Assembly: GCF_002514725.1 (NCBI RefSeq)
Contig: NZ_NTLB01000001.1
Coordinates: 1,054,001 to 1,118,000 of the forward strand
DNA: 64,000 bases
Origin: Mangrovitalea sediminis
Lineage (GTDB): Bacteria > Pseudomonadota > Gammaproteobacteria > Pseudomonadales > Oleiphilaceae
Direction of reading: 5' to 3'
Part shown: piece by piece, positions 38,879 to 47,915 of the stretch
Layout of the letters: each line of letters opens with the position of its first letter
How positions within the stretch are numbered: the first letter of the stretch is position 1
Notes under the pieces: generated by a model
Database searches by the model: none
What the model was told of the DNA's origin: nothing
Seen by the model: the letters and a program-made list of their open reading frames with translations, nothing else
Made by a program: the position numbers and the translations under genes

Positions 38879-39568
38879 ATGTCCAACAACGAAAACATCA
38901 CGCTCTCCGAAAGCGCCTACGAGCGACTGAAAAAAGACATCATTCGTGGCACCCTCCCGCCCGGTACCCGCCTGGCAGTGAAACAGCTCTCCGACAGCTA
39001 CGAGATCGGCGCCAGTCCCATCCGTGAAGCCCTGGCCCGCCTGGTGGGCGAGGGCCTTGTGCGGGTATTCGGCCAGCGGGGCTTCCGGGTGCCACCAATC
39101 GATCTGGCTGATCTCTGGGACGTCACCAACACCCGCGTTCTGGTCGAATGCCAGGCCCTGCGCCAAAGCATCGAAGCCGGTGACGACGCCTGGGAAGCGA
39201 ATGTGGTCGCGACCTATCACCAACTCGAAAAGATGGAATACAAGCCGGACCACGACTTCGCGGAATGGGAGCGCCGCAACCAGGCGTTCCACGAAGCCCT
39301 GGTCGCCGCCAGTCCCTCCCGCTGGCTGCAACGGATGCGCGCCATCCTTCACGACCAGCATCGCCGCTACCGTTTCCTCAGTACCCGCTTCGAGCCCAGT
39401 CGTGATGTCGCTGCCGAGCACCGTGCCCTGCGCGATTCCGCCCTGGCCCGCGATGCGGACAAGGCGACCGAGGTGCTGAGAAGCCACATCGAGCGCACCG
39501 CCCACAACGTGGAGCAGGTGCTGGCTAGCGGCGATACCGAACTACGGGAAGCCGCCGGCCTTAACTGA
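38879..39568 (+). CDS. GntR-family regulator (FadR/FCD subfamily) inside the phenol cluster
   Basis: 229 residues. A GntR winged helix (about 8-75; LAVKQLSDSYEIGASPIREALARL) and an FCD all-helical effector domain (about 82-215) with the usual metal-binding pattern (D.RNQAFHEALV, then EHRALRDSALARD and a later H in SHIERT). It lies on the opposite strand between dmpB and the lower operon. GntR-type repressors of phenol genes are known in Comamonas (AphS/PhcS), which supports a repressor role. The repeated paired ATCGAT element in three phenol promoters is its best candidate site; this is inference. Confidence 0.9.
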   Translation: MSNNENITLSESAYERLKKDIIRGTLPPGTRLAVKQLSDSYEIGASPIREALARLVGEGLVRVFGQRGFRVPPIDLADLWDVTNTRVLVECQALRQSIEAGDDAWEANVVATYHQLEKMEYKPDHDFAEWERRNQAFHEALVAASPSRWLQRMRAILHDQHRRYRFLSTRFEPSRDVAAEHRALRDSALARDADKATEVLRSHIERTAHNVEQVLASGDTELREAAGLN

Positions 39569-39627
39569 CGACGGCTAAGCGCTGGATTTCCAACCCTCTC
39601 CCGGCCCTCCTGGCTTTCGGCTGAAAG

Positions 39628-39648
39628 TGCCCGGCATAACGCCGGGCA
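39628..39648. terminator. Bidirectional hairpin between the GntR gene and dmpB
   Basis: TGCCCGGC (39628-39635) and GCCGGGCA (39641-39648) with a 5-nt loop, in the 102-bp gap between two convergent stops. No long T-run on either side, but position fits a shared terminator. Confidence 0.55.
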
Positions 39649-39670
39649 TGTCACGGGGGACCGCAGCGCC

Positions 39671-40591
39671 TCAGGTCACCACTTCCAGGAATCGCTCGTT
39701 GAGTTGGCGATCGTGGTAGAAGATTGCCTTGCCCAGTTGGTCCGTGGTCCAGGTAATGGTGGGCTGATCCGGATACCAGGTGGACCCCCCGGCAAACACC
39801 TCGTTGCGGTTACCCGAAGGATCGAAGAAATAGATCGTCTTGCCCCGGGTGATCCCGTGACGGGTGGGACCGATATCGATGGAGATGTCGTATTTCGAGA
39901 TCAGGTCCGCCGCTCGCAGCACTTCGTCCCAACTCTCCAGGTAGAACGATGCGTGGTGGAGTTTGCCTTTCTCCGCATGGCGGATGATGGCCAGGTCGTG
40001 GGCCTTGTTGGAACAGGTCAGGAAGGCGCCGATCATCAGATCGCCATCCATGACCTGCTCGGTCAGGTCGAAACCCAGGGCCTCACGGAACAGCTTGACG
40101 GTGCCGTCCAGGTCATCGCCGTACAGCAGGCAGTGATCGAACCGATGCGCCCCCATGCCTTTGACTTCGTCACAGAAGCAATCGGGGTTGGTGGTGCCGA
40201 CCGCGTTGCCGTGAAAGTCTTTCTCGGCGTAGAGCTCGAACGTGTGTCCGGTCGGCGAATCGAAACGGACTCGCTCGCCACAGTGCTCCAATTCTCCGGC
40301 GGGGATGCGCTCGACGTTGCAGCCAAACTCCCGCACCGCCTTCTCGAGCCGGTCCAAGGCGTCGGTGTCACGGACCTTGAAGGCCATGAAGTCCATCCCC
40401 GGCTCATCGGCCTCGCGCAGGACTACCGAAAACCAGTCGTACTCGTCCCAGGCCTTCAGGTAGACCCGGCCCTGGGCGTCACGGCCGGTCTCGATCAGAC
40501 CGAGACGCTTGGTGTAGTGTTTGTGGGCATCGTCCATATCCAGTACGCGGAGCTGAACGTGCCCCGGTCGCAGTACATCGTTACAAGCCAT
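39671..40591 (-). CDS. dmpB: Catechol 2,3-dioxygenase (extradiol)
   Basis: 306 residues, type I extradiol dioxygenase with two vicinal-oxygen-chelate repeats. It opens catechol next to its hydroxyls to give 2-hydroxymuconic semialdehyde. Fe(II) ligands are seen as His in [10 protein letters not shown], His in [10 protein letters not shown] and Glu in [12 protein letters not shown]-type acid/base His and Tyr ([14 protein letters not shown]) are present. It ends the upper operon, after the ferredoxin gene that normally reactivates its iron. AGGAGGAG precedes the start. Confidence 0.97.
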   Translation of the reverse strand: MACNDVLRPGHVQLRVLDMDDAHKHYTKRLGLIETGRDAQGRVYLKAWDEYDWFSVVLREADEPGMDFMAFKVRDTDALDRLEKAVREFGCNVERIPAGELEHCGERVRFDSPTGHTFELYAEKDFHGNAVGTTNPDCFCDEVKGMGAHRFDHCLLYGDDLDGTVKLFREALGFDLTEQVMDGDLMIGAFLTCSNKAHDLAIIRHAEKGKLHHASFYLESWDEVLRAADLISKYDISIDIGPTRHGITRGKTIYFFDPSGNRNEVFAGGSTWYPDQPTITWTTDQLGKAIFYHDRQLNERFLEVVT

Positions 40592-40614
40592 TTTTTATTC
40601 TCCTCCTGAAAAAC

Positions 40615-40962
40615 TCAGGTCTGCTTATGGCCCGCCCCGGGGGCGGATTGAATACGACACAGGTTCTTTCGCATCTTCCCAATCACTGCCAGGCGCAGGT
40701 CCGATAGCGGAAAGGCCCGGCAGGCAAGGACAACACCCTCGGCCTCCTCTTCCGCCGTGACATGGGCCCGGCTCATCTTCAGGGCGCGGATCCTTCCCTC
40801 GCCCACTCGGATCTTGCACACACCGCAACCGCCGCCCCGGCAACCCACCGGAATCCCCTTACGTCCCAGGGCCTCCATGGCTCGCAGCAGGTTCTGCTCA
40901 TCGCTGCAGGGATAGCTTTCGCCGGTGTCCGACAGGCTCACGGTGTAGATACACTCAGACAT
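40615..40962 (-). CDS. dmpQ: Plant-type 2Fe-2S ferredoxin for catechol dioxygenase repair
   Basis: 115 residues from ATG 40962 (GGAGGA upstream). The cluster motif is GCRGGGCGVCKIRVGEG with a fourth Cys in VLACRAFPLSD, the CX4CX2C...C pattern of chloroplast-type ferredoxins. XylT/DmpQ proteins reduce the inactivated ferric site of catechol 2,3-dioxygenase. It lies between dmpP and dmpB, the same place as in Pseudomonas CF600. Confidence 0.93.
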   Translation of the reverse strand: MSECIYTVSLSDTGESYPCSDEQNLLRAMEALGRKGIPVGCRGGGCGVCKIRVGEGRIRALKMSRAHVTAEEEAEGVVLACRAFPLSDLRLAVIGKMRKNLCRIQSAPGAGHKQT

Positions 40963-40979
40963 GCTCGGGGTCCTCCGGC

Positions 40980-42041
40980 TCAAAGACTCTTGAACAGGGG
41001 TGAACGCCGGTTGCCCTGAGAGGCATCAGCCGCCGTGATGAACTTCTCCATATAGATGTCACGCTCGAACAGCCGACCGCGCATCAGCGTGGTCAGACAG
41101 GCATCGATCATTGGCGGCGGCCCGCACAGGTAAGCCTTATGGCCGGCGAACATGCCGTCGAAACGCTTGCGCGCCACGTCGTGCACGAAGCCCACATCGC
41201 CGTCCCAGTCGTCGTCCGGCGCGGGTTCGGACAGGGCCGGGATATAGGTGAAGTTGTCGTGTTTGGCGGCCAGGTCGGTAAACAGGTCGTGGTAATACAG
41301 TTCGGCCCTGTTGCGGGCGCCGTACACCAGGGTGATCCGGCGCGGGTCGCCGCTTTCCAGCAGGTCCAGGATCATCGACTTGGGGCTGGACAGTCCGGTC
41401 CCGCCAGCAAAGAAGATCAGGTTCTCCGGTGCCGACTTGCGCACGAAGAAACGACCGTAAGGGCCGGACAGCTTCAGCCTGTCACCCACCTTCAGCGACT
41501 GGTGGATATAGCTGGTTGCCTCACCGCCCGGCACCAGACGGATATTGAGTTCGATAACCCGTTTCTCGCCCGGCGCGTTGGCCAGGGAGAACGCCCGCGG
41601 CAGAGCAACCTCCGGCACATGCAGGTTGATGTACTTACCCGCCTGGAACTCCAGATCCCGGTCCAGCTCGATGAACACACCCTTGGCAGTGGGCGACAGA
41701 TCCACCAGCTCCACCACGGTGCCGTCGAAATCCTGAACCGGCTGGATCAGAGCATCGGGCTCTTCCTCGATATCCGCCTCAATCACCACGTCGGACAGCG
41801 GGCGGGCGCAACAGGCCAGCGCCAGCCCCTCTTCCCGCTCGAAGTCCATCAGCGCGAAGGGCGATGCATCGCCATGGTCCACTTCGCCTTCCACCACCTG
41901 CACCTTGCAGGTGCCGCACAATCCGTGGCAGCAGGCATGGGGCAGATAAAGGCCGTTACGCAGCGCGGCGTCGAGCAGCGTCTGCTCTTCATCCACCTCC
42001 AGGCGCTCGCCCACCGGCTCGATGCTGAGTTCGTATGTCAT
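40980..42041 (-). CDS. dmpP: Phenol hydroxylase reductase component P5 (FAD/2Fe-2S)
   Basis: 353 residues. An N-terminal 2Fe-2S domain (CCHGLCGTCKVQV plus LACCARPLSD), then a ferredoxin-reductase FAD domain (PRAFSLANAPGE) and an NAD(P)H domain (FFAGGTGLSSPKSMI, AYLCGPPPMIDACL). It moves electrons from NADH to the di-iron centre of the DmpLNO hydroxylase. It follows dmpO after 37 bp, with GGAGG before its ATG. Confidence 0.97.
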   Translation of the reverse strand: MTYELSIEPVGERLEVDEEQTLLDAALRNGLYLPHACCHGLCGTCKVQVVEGEVDHGDASPFALMDFEREEGLALACCARPLSDVVIEADIEEEPDALIQPVQDFDGTVVELVDLSPTAKGVFIELDRDLEFQAGKYINLHVPEVALPRAFSLANAPGEKRVIELNIRLVPGGEATSYIHQSLKVGDRLKLSGPYGRFFVRKSAPENLIFFAGGTGLSSPKSMILDLLESGDPRRITLVYGARNRAELYYHDLFTDLAAKHDNFTYIPALSEPAPDDDWDGDVGFVHDVARKRFDGMFAGHKAYLCGPPPMIDACLTTLMRGRLFERDIYMEKFITAADASQGNRRSPLFKSL

Positions 42042-42078
42042 GTCGCGTTACCTCCCGCGGAAGCCCTTGGTGCAGTGT

Positions 42079-42438
42079 TCAGCTGGCCGAACCGGCAATA
42101 CCGTCGAGACCGGGCACCCGGAAGCGCAGCAGGGATTTGTGATGAATCCCCTGGGCCTCGAGCGACTGCTGGGGATCCGGCGTAAACGGCTGCTGATCCA
42201 ACGACCATTCCGCCTGCTCCCAGTCGAGCCGGGCCCAGTCCGGATGACTGCCGTAGACACCGGGCAGCACTTCCGTGAGCACCGCACCGAAGGGCATGTC
42301 CGGTGGCAGCGGCAAGCACACCGGCGCACAGAACATGAGGTGTTTGTCCCAGCCGAAATACACCAACTGGTTACCGTGGAAATTGGCCTGGACGTCTTTG
42401 GGTTGGCCCTGGTAGTCGTACATCGCTGTTACTGGCAT
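42079..42438 (-). CDS. dmpO: Phenol hydroxylase component P4
   Basis: 119 residues from ATG 42438; it is one of the three subunits (L, N, O) of the hydroxylase core. VTAMYDYQGQPKDVQANFHGNQLVYFGWDKHLMFCAPVCLP is the typical opening (quoted here only as its parts YDYQGQPKDV and YFGWDKHLMFCAP should be searched). The ribosome site GGGAGA directly follows a strong hairpin in the messenger, which may tune its translation. Confidence 0.94.
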   Translation of the reverse strand: MPVTAMYDYQGQPKDVQANFHGNQLVYFGWDKHLMFCAPVCLPLPPDMPFGAVLTEVLPGVYGSHPDWARLDWEQAEWSLDQQPFTPDPQQSLEAQGIHHKSLLRFRVPGLDGIAGSAS

Positions 42439-42450
42439 CTGTCTTCTCCC

Positions 42451-42470
42451 GGGGGAGCCGTTGCTCCCCC
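42451..42470 (-). promoter_or_regulatory. Messenger hairpin just before the dmpO ribosome binding site
   Basis: GGGGGAGC (plus 42451-42458) and GCTCCCCC (42463-42470) make an 8-bp stem with a 4-nt loop in the dmpN-dmpO gap. The ribosome site GGGAGA lies directly after it in the transcript. There is no T-run, so processing or stoichiometry control is more likely than termination. Confidence 0.5.
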
Positions 42471-42521
42471 TTGCGCAATTCAATCCCCGGTGGCACCAAG
42501 CCTTGGGGCGCCACCTTCCGA

Positions 42522-44063
42522 TTACCCGTTGACCACGGCCTTGAGCGTGCGCTCGGCCTCTTCGGTCAACCCCTTCCACTTGAGCCAGTTGGCCCGGTCC
42601 TGGGAGTAGAGGTAATCCTTGTTGTCCTCGCCGTCGCGCAGGTGGTACCACTCCAGGACCTCCGGGACACTGGCGCCGCCGCAGTTGCCCTGATAGATCT
42701 GGTGGACCGGCAACCACGCCTGGACATACTTCTCCGGTTCGTCGTCGAAGATGTCCTTACAGCCGTCGGAGCAGAAGTGATACTTCTCGCCCTTGTAATC
42801 GCTGCTGCGATAGCAGGTGGTGGTGGGATCGTCCGGCTCGGTGAAGACCATGGGGATCTGACAGGTCTGGCAGAGCATGGGCAGGGTGTTGTTGTACCAA
42901 CGCTCTCCCTTGTCCGTTTGCGACTGCCAGTGCTCGAAGCGGGGGCGGTAGTACTGATCGAAGGTGTGCGGGTACTTGGTCGTCAGCCACTGCATTTCAG
43001 CTTCGTCCGGCACCCAGGAATGGAAGGCTGCAGCGTGGTCGTAGTTGTAGAAGGTGCTCCAGACCTCGTGGGACAGGCGCTCCTTCTCCTTGACCGTCAC
43101 TTCCCAGTACTTGGGCATGCGGATACCGTAACGGGCCAGGTCCTCGAACAGGGCGCCGCCGTTCTGCTCGAAGTACATTTCCCAGGCTTCCTTCCAGGAC
43201 ATGACCCGCTTGGGCAGCATGTAGTCCATCATCATGGACACCAGCGCCAGCAGGCGGTAACCGCGCCAGAACCACTTGTCGATCCACTTCTGGACGATGG
43301 GAACGTTGCGCTCGTCCTGTTCGAGCATGAACTTGATGACTTCCAGCCCCAGGGTCATGTGACGGGACTCGTCCGACTGGGCGGAGAAGCCGAAGGTCAC
43401 GGTGGCCATATCGCCGTTGAAGGCGGCACCGGACATGAACGGCATGAACAGCAGGTTGGTCAGCACGTACTCGAAGCTGAACGAGATCGCGGTGACGAAC
43501 TCAAAGGGTCCGGCGGACATGGCGTCGTCGAAGAAGCTCTTGGGCACGGACAGGTACCAGACCCGGTCGTGCATGTGCTGCCAGTCGTGGAAGCCGTTGA
43601 AGTACTTGTTGTAGTGACTGATGGTGTGAATCTGGGTCTGCACATGACGCAGCTCGTCGATGGACTGCATCTGGCAGGATACCTGCGGCCCCACGCCGCC
43701 GAACTGCCGGCCGGCCATGGCGAAACCCCGGTGGGCCGCGTATTCCAGCGGCGACACTCCGGTCAGGAACAGCTTGAGCGCATTGATATAGCGCGCGTCG
43801 GTGACATTGAGCTGGCCGTTGTTCTGGGCGAAGGCATCAATGATGGAGTAGAGCTTCTTCTCCTTCTCCGCCTGGTATTTCCAGTAGGCGTCGACGGTCA
43901 GGCGGAAAGGGTCCTCCCACTTGTCCCAGTCGTGGATGTGAATCCCCTCGAAATCGGTCTGGGGAAAGATATCCGACTTCTTCTGGTAGCTCGGTTCCCA
44001 GGCCAGATCACGGGTGAATTTCTGGTATTTCTCACGCAGGTTGAGACGCTGGTTGGCACTCAT
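42522..44063 (-). CDS. dmpN: Phenol hydroxylase large subunit P3 (di-iron oxygenase)
   Basis: 513 residues, the catalytic subunit that inserts oxygen into phenol to give catechol. The two carboxylate-bridged di-iron ExxH motifs are IDELRHVQ (about residue 135) and SDESRHMTLG (about residue 230). CQTCQIPMVF and FCSDGCKDIFD near the C-terminus are the metal-binding-like YHS-type segment of this family. It sits in the normal order between dmpM and dmpO. Confidence 0.97.
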   Translation of the reverse strand: MSANQRLNLREKYQKFTRDLAWEPSYQKKSDIFPQTDFEGIHIHDWDKWEDPFRLTVDAYWKYQAEKEKKLYSIIDAFAQNNGQLNVTDARYINALKLFLTGVSPLEYAAHRGFAMAGRQFGGVGPQVSCQMQSIDELRHVQTQIHTISHYNKYFNGFHDWQHMHDRVWYLSVPKSFFDDAMSAGPFEFVTAISFSFEYVLTNLLFMPFMSGAAFNGDMATVTFGFSAQSDESRHMTLGLEVIKFMLEQDERNVPIVQKWIDKWFWRGYRLLALVSMMMDYMLPKRVMSWKEAWEMYFEQNGGALFEDLARYGIRMPKYWEVTVKEKERLSHEVWSTFYNYDHAAAFHSWVPDEAEMQWLTTKYPHTFDQYYRPRFEHWQSQTDKGERWYNNTLPMLCQTCQIPMVFTEPDDPTTTCYRSSDYKGEKYHFCSDGCKDIFDDEPEKYVQAWLPVHQIYQGNCGGASVPEVLEWYHLRDGEDNKDYLYSQDRANWLKWKGLTEEAERTLKAVVNG

Positions 44064-44101
44064 TGTTGTTCTCCTCGAATCGTTGAATCACGACGGCAGG
44101 C

Positions 44102-44383
44102 TCAGTTGGCCCGCTCCAGCCCGAACTGGTCCTCGTCCTCGATGACATTCCCCGAGAGCGAGATCAGATTGATGTGGATTTCCTGGGGGTCCCAGTCCCG
44201 GCCGATCAGGTCCTCGACCGTTTCACGCCGGATGACCAGGCGTCCCGGCGCGTCGATCTTGACCATGGCCGGGTAGAACTCGACCCGGGCGTCGCTGTTG
44301 TCGTGTTCGATCGCTTCGATGAGGGGGCGTGATTCCTCATTGTTTTGCAGAGCGATGTAAACATTGTTGTTTTTGTTGACCAT
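44102..44383 (-). CDS. dmpM: Phenol hydroxylase regulatory (coupling) protein P2
   Basis: 93 residues. The small cofactor-free effector that binds the hydroxylase and couples electron flow to oxygenation, like MmoB. NVYIALQNNEESRPLIEAIE and VEFYPAMVKIDAPGRLVIRR are typical. GAGGAG precedes the ATG. It is between dmpL and dmpN. Confidence 0.95.
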   Translation of the reverse strand: MVNKNNNVYIALQNNEESRPLIEAIEHDNSDARVEFYPAMVKIDAPGRLVIRRETVEDLIGRDWDPQEIHINLISLSGNVIEDEDQFGLERAN

Positions 44384-44436
44384 GTGATGCTCCTCGGCCC
44401 CGGCGACACCGCGGCCCTAAACGTGATTCGCGGGGT

Positions 44437-45465
44437 TCAACTGGCCATTGCCGGCGCAGGCTCGCCGACATGCAGACCGCATTTCTTGGTGGCTCGCTGC
44501 GCCAGTGCCGTCTGCAGCTCGTCCATGACGGCGCCGGCATCGCTGCCCAGCATCTCCACAGCGACCGGCGTCAGTGCCTCGGCGACACGGTCCACCCAGT
44601 GACCCATCCACTGTTCGAGCTGCGCCTTGTTGGCGTCGGATTCGGCGGCAGCCGTTTTGAGGGTCATATCCACCCAACGACTGGTTTCGGTAAACCATTC
44701 GTTCATGAACTCGGTGAGCATGGAGATGGTGGAACCGCTGTGCTGCTCCAGCACCCGATCGAAACGGTCATAGACCAGCGGGTAAAGGATTCCATCAAGC
44801 ACAAAGTCCTGGGCCACCAGCAGCTCAAACCAATCCCTGGTGACCATCAGGTCCTCTGCCAGGCGCCGCAGAGGCTGCCATACAGGAGCCTGCATCCAGT
44901 CCTGCTTCGCCGCATCCAGGGATTCAGCGCTGCCGCCGTCCAGCATCAGACCGATACGGGACAGGTATTGGGCAATGCCCAGACGGTCGATCCCCACGAA
45001 CATCGCGGCCTGGGTGATGGCCGTACCGTAGCCGTAGGCGGCGACATAGCAGTTGTTCATGTTGGCGGCGTACTCGAGGTGACGCAGCGGTACCAGCAAA
45101 CGGGCGGCCTTTTCGCGCCAGGCGCTTTCCAGGGTGTCGGCGAGATTGCGCTTTTCGACGAACGCAAAGTTGCGCTCGGCGGCATCCTGCTGCTTGGCCC
45201 GCGCCATGGTCCAGGTGCCGTAATAGAACTGGCGTGGGTCCTTGAAGACGTACCAGTCCGTCATCTCGATACGGGTGCGACCGGTGTCGTACAGGGCGTG
45301 GTCGGGATCCCAGTAGGGGCGATAATGGAAGTTGGCCGTGGGCTGCAGATCGTACATGGCCTCCAGATAGCGGGAAGCCGGTTTATCGGCTCCCAGGCGA
45401 CGGGCCACGTTATCGAAGGTGTGTCGCAACGGTTCAACGGATGTGGTCTTGATTTCTATTGTCAT
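44437..45465 (-). CDS. dmpL: Phenol hydroxylase component P1 (beta-type subunit)
   Basis: 342 residues from ATG 45465. It is a ferritin-like subunit homologous to the large one but without iron ligands, part of the (LNO)2 core. YLEAMYDLQPTANFHYRPYWDP and YGTAITQAAMFVGIDRLGIAQYLSRIG are family blocks. Longer in-frame starts run into the P0 gene and are not likely. Confidence 0.95.
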   Translation of the reverse strand: MTIEIKTTSVEPLRHTFDNVARRLGADKPASRYLEAMYDLQPTANFHYRPYWDPDHALYDTGRTRIEMTDWYVFKDPRQFYYGTWTMARAKQQDAAERNFAFVEKRNLADTLESAWREKAARLLVPLRHLEYAANMNNCYVAAYGYGTAITQAAMFVGIDRLGIAQYLSRIGLMLDGGSAESLDAAKQDWMQAPVWQPLRRLAEDLMVTRDWFELLVAQDFVLDGILYPLVYDRFDRVLEQHSGSTISMLTEFMNEWFTETSRWVDMTLKTAAAESDANKAQLEQWMGHWVDRVAEALTPVAVEMLGSDAGAVMDELQTALAQRATKKCGLHVGEPAPAMAS

Positions 45466-45558
45466 TGTTATCCTCCAGTTTTCCGGAACGGGACCGGTGC
45501 CCGATACTGCGATGCGTAACTGCTGGGTCCGGCCACCCACCGCGGGCCGGAACGCTCT

Positions 45559-45792
45559 TCAGTTCAGCCCTCCTTCCCGCCATTTACGCCGGTCGGCGTC
45601 GAGCGCCGCGGCATCGTTATCGGAGAGGTAGGCCACCTGGTTGTTGGCACAGAATTCGCTGAATGCCTGTACCGGCAGAATCAGCTCCACGTAGAGATCC
45701 GAATCCCCGTAGGAGAAATCGAACTCGACGAAACCATCCGGCCGGCGGTCGGTCACCCGCACATAGGGTTGTCTGTCGGTCAGTCGGTTCAT
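45559..45792 (-). CDS. dmpK: Phenol hydroxylase assembly component P0
   Basis: 77 residues. DmpK is needed to build active hydroxylase, probably during iron loading, and is not part of the final enzyme. PYVRVTDRRPDGFVEFDFSYGD and ELILPVQAFSEFC fit the family. It is the first gene of the upper operon; a sigma-54 promoter lies about 90 bp upstream. Confidence 0.93.
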   Translation of the reverse strand: MNRLTDRQPYVRVTDRRPDGFVEFDFSYGDSDLYVELILPVQAFSEFCANNQVAYLSDNDAAALDADRRKWREGGLN

Positions 45793-45881
45793 GGCACTTC
45801 CACCTCAGTGCCCCGCGCGAGGCGCAGGGACGCATTTCCCCAGATACCGGCCGGTAAAGCAGGCCAGTCGCTGAACACAGA

Positions 45882-45900
45882 AAAGCATCAAGCGTGCCAA
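45882..45900 (-). promoter_or_regulatory. Sigma-54 (-24/-12) promoter of the upper phenol operon
   Basis: Read on the minus strand, TTGGCACGCTTGATGCTTTT (plus 45900 down to 45881) has GG (45898-45897) and GC (45886-45885) 12 bp apart, as required for sigma-54. It closely resembles Po of the dmp operon. Expected transcription start is near 45873, about 80 bp before dmpK. Confidence 0.85.
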
Positions 45901-45925
45901 ATCGATAAGATGATGTTTTATCGAT
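45901..45925. promoter_or_regulatory. Paired ATCGAT element abutting the -24 box of the upper-operon promoter
   Basis: ATCGAT at 45901-45906 and 45920-45925, start distance 19 bp; ATCGATAA/TTATCGAT is an inverted repeat. It touches the -24 region of the sigma-54 promoter. TATCGATATTTTG (45919-45931) is identical to the lower-operon site. A regulator bound here could block polymerase or DNA looping. Confidence 0.6.
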
Positions 45926-45968
45926 ATTTTGAGCGGGTAAGGGAAATAATCGAGGGAAAGCAGGTGAC

Positions 45969-46012
45969 CAAATCATCAAAACAGTGAAGGGAATTGATGA
46001 TTTGATTAATCA
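45969..46012. promoter_or_regulatory. Upstream activator sites of the upper-operon sigma-54 promoter
   Basis: An 11-bp inverted repeat CAAATCATCAA (45969-45979) and TTGATGATTTG (45994-46004), followed by the palindrome TGATTAATCA (46003-46012). They lie about 70-115 bp upstream of the -24 box, where DmpR-type activators bind. The ATCATCAA half-site recurs upstream of the outer-membrane gene. Confidence 0.65.
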
Positions 46013-46069
46013 TTTGGGAAAGGAAGGATGTCGACAGCCCCGGTCGGAACCGACCGGGGCCCATTCGGG

Positions 46070-47770
46070 TCAGGTGACCTTTTTCAGGCGATACGCCAAC
46101 TGGGCGCGGGTCATGCCCAGCATGCGGGCGGCCGAGGTGAGGTTGCCGTCGCTACGTTCTACCGCCGCTTCCATCAGGCGCTTTTCCAGATCGTCCAATG
46201 ACGCCCCGCTGGCGAGGGCATCTTCCACAACAGCGTCCATGCTGTCGCCCGCCGGTGCCTCGACCGGGGATGCCCCGGCTGAACGGTCTCCCTCGGGTAC
46301 AGGCTCGCTGCGGGCGGGAGGACGATGACTGAAGGTCACTGCGGGGAACAGATCCTTGATATCGATGCAGTCGCCATTACCAACCAGGATCACACCACGT
46401 TCGATCATATTCTCCAGTTCACGGATATTGCCAGGCCACTCATAGGCCTTAAGCGCCGTGATCGCCCTTTCGGTAACGCCGGTGATACGCTTGCTGTGCC
46501 GTGCGTTGTACTTGTCGAGGAAGCGTTGTACCAAAAGCGGCACGTCTTCCTGGCGCTCCCGCAACGGGGGTAACAGGACCGGATAGATATTAAGACGGTA
46601 ATAGAGGTCAGCGCGAAAGCGCCCATCCTGCACGGCCTGCAGCAGATCCACATTGGTCGCGGCCACCAGACGCACATCGACGCGTCGGGTCTGGGTGTCG
46701 CCCACCCGTTCCAGCTCCCCCTCCTGCAGCACCCGCAACAATTTGGCCTGGGCAGCTGGAGACAACTCGCCCACCTCGTCCAGGAACAGGGTCCCGCCAT
46801 GGGCCCGCTCGAAACGACCGGGCCGGGACTGTTGCGCACCGGTAAAGGCGCCCTTCTCCACCCCGAACAATTCGGACTCAATCAGCTCTTCAGGCATGGC
46901 AGCACAGTTGACCGCCACAAAAGCACTGCTCGCCCGGGGACTCATCTCATGGAGCGCCCGGGCAAACATCTCCTTGCCGACGCCGGTCTCACCCAGCAAC
47001 AGCACCGTCACATTGCTCTCGGCGGCCTTGCGGATCATATCGGCGGTGCGCCGGAAGGCTTCGGAGACGCCCACCATGTCCCCCACGGTGAACTCCTGGT
47101 CCAGCGAATAGCGCAGGTGCTCCACCTGATTCTGCAACTGCACGATCTGGTCCGCCACCCGGTCTGGCTGGAAGTACCTCAACTCCTGCTTGATCTCCGG
47201 CCCCCACTCTTCGACGGTGCGGCCGATGATCCGGCACCGGCTGTCACCCTTACCCTGACAGTCCACTTCACGGAATACCACCGGCCGGCGCATCACGGCA
47301 CTGGTGTAACCCGAGGCATAGCCCACCTGCATCCAGCACACGGATTCGTTATGCATCCCGAAATGTTCGAGGTGAACTTCAGCTTCGTAGGCGTGGTCCC
47401 AGGCAAACTCACCATGGAAGGTACCGGCAGCCACATCGATCTCGAACTGGATCGGCTTGACGTCGACGATACCCTCAAGGGAATGCAGTTGGGGACCCAG
47501 ATTCATCAGGTCCTCGTCGGAAGCACTGGGCATCATCTGACGCACCATCTTCGCGTCACGCTGTCCAGAGGCATAGCCCATTCGCGTCAGCACGCCGCGG
47601 GCGCGATCGAGGCCCAGCGTATCCACCATTTCTTTACGCAAGGAGCCCAGCGCTCCGGTATGCAGCAGAACCATGCGCTGCCCTTCCAGCGATATATGGC
47701 CGGACCGGAAGGACAGGTGAAGCTGCGAGGCCAGTTCAGGCAACTCGTCGAACTCAAAACCGGATGTCAT
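46070..47770 (-). CDS. dmpR: Phenol-responsive sigma-54 activator (DmpR/MopR/XylR subfamily)
   Basis: 566 residues from ATG 47770 (AGGAG upstream). An aromatic-sensing XylR_N domain (about 1-125), a V4R domain (about 130-200), a linker with coiled coil, a sigma-54 AAA+ domain (about 230-460; Walker [15 protein letters not shown] loop, Walker [13 protein letters not shown]) and a Fis-type helix-turn-helix at the end ([21 protein letters not shown]). Three cysteines and a Glu in VCWMQ...[13 protein letters not shown] fit the structural zinc site of MopR. It should activate the upper-operon promoter on binding phenols. It is divergent from the outer-membrane gene and upstream of dmpK in the same direction. 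Confidence 0.94.
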   Translation of the reverse strand: MTSGFEFDELPELASQLHLSFRSGHISLEGQRMVLLHTGALGSLRKEMVDTLGLDRARGVLTRMGYASGQRDAKMVRQMMPSASDEDLMNLGPQLHSLEGIVDVKPIQFEIDVAAGTFHGEFAWDHAYEAEVHLEHFGMHNESVCWMQVGYASGYTSAVMRRPVVFREVDCQGKGDSRCRIIGRTVEEWGPEIKQELRYFQPDRVADQIVQLQNQVEHLRYSLDQEFTVGDMVGVSEAFRRTADMIRKAAESNVTVLLLGETGVGKEMFARALHEMSPRASSAFVAVNCAAMPEELIESELFGVEKGAFTGAQQSRPGRFERAHGGTLFLDEVGELSPAAQAKLLRVLQEGELERVGDTQTRRVDVRLVAATNVDLLQAVQDGRFRADLYYRLNIYPVLLPPLRERQEDVPLLVQRFLDKYNARHSKRITGVTERAITALKAYEWPGNIRELENMIERGVILVGNGDCIDIKDLFPAVTFSHRPPARSEPVPEGDRSAGASPVEAPAGDSMDAVVEDALASGASLDDLEKRLMEAAVERSDGNLTSAARMLGMTRAQLAYRLKKVT

Positions 47771-47903
47771 ATTATTCTCCTGCCTCGACAAACCGCGCCG
47801 AGGGGCCACCTCTCAACACGGGGACGCACACCGTTTTTCCTCAGTTCCTTCCCTGTCCTTTCAGTGCACTCGATTAAATGCAGCTCCTATCGAAACTCCC
47901 CAA

Positions 47904-47915
47904 ATCGTTAACGAT
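47904..47915. promoter_or_regulatory. 12-bp palindrome in the dmpR-outer-membrane gene region
   Basis: ATCGTTAACGAT is a perfect palindrome directly before the first activator-like half-site (47916). It may be part of the activator-binding region or an operator for dmpR, whose own ATG is 134 bp away on the other strand. Position is the only evidence. Confidence 0.35.

Noticed and set aside
42471-44276. A 601-codon open frame on the plus strand
   Set aside because: It is antisense to dmpN and dmpM, with no recognisable domain and no ribosome binding site.
45901-45925. The ATCGAT pair as the DmpR activator site
   Set aside because: Activator sites of this class lie about 100 bp or more upstream and resemble TTGATCAA dyads. 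The pair abuts the -24 box, and a copy occurs where no sigma-54 promoter was found (38767-38797).
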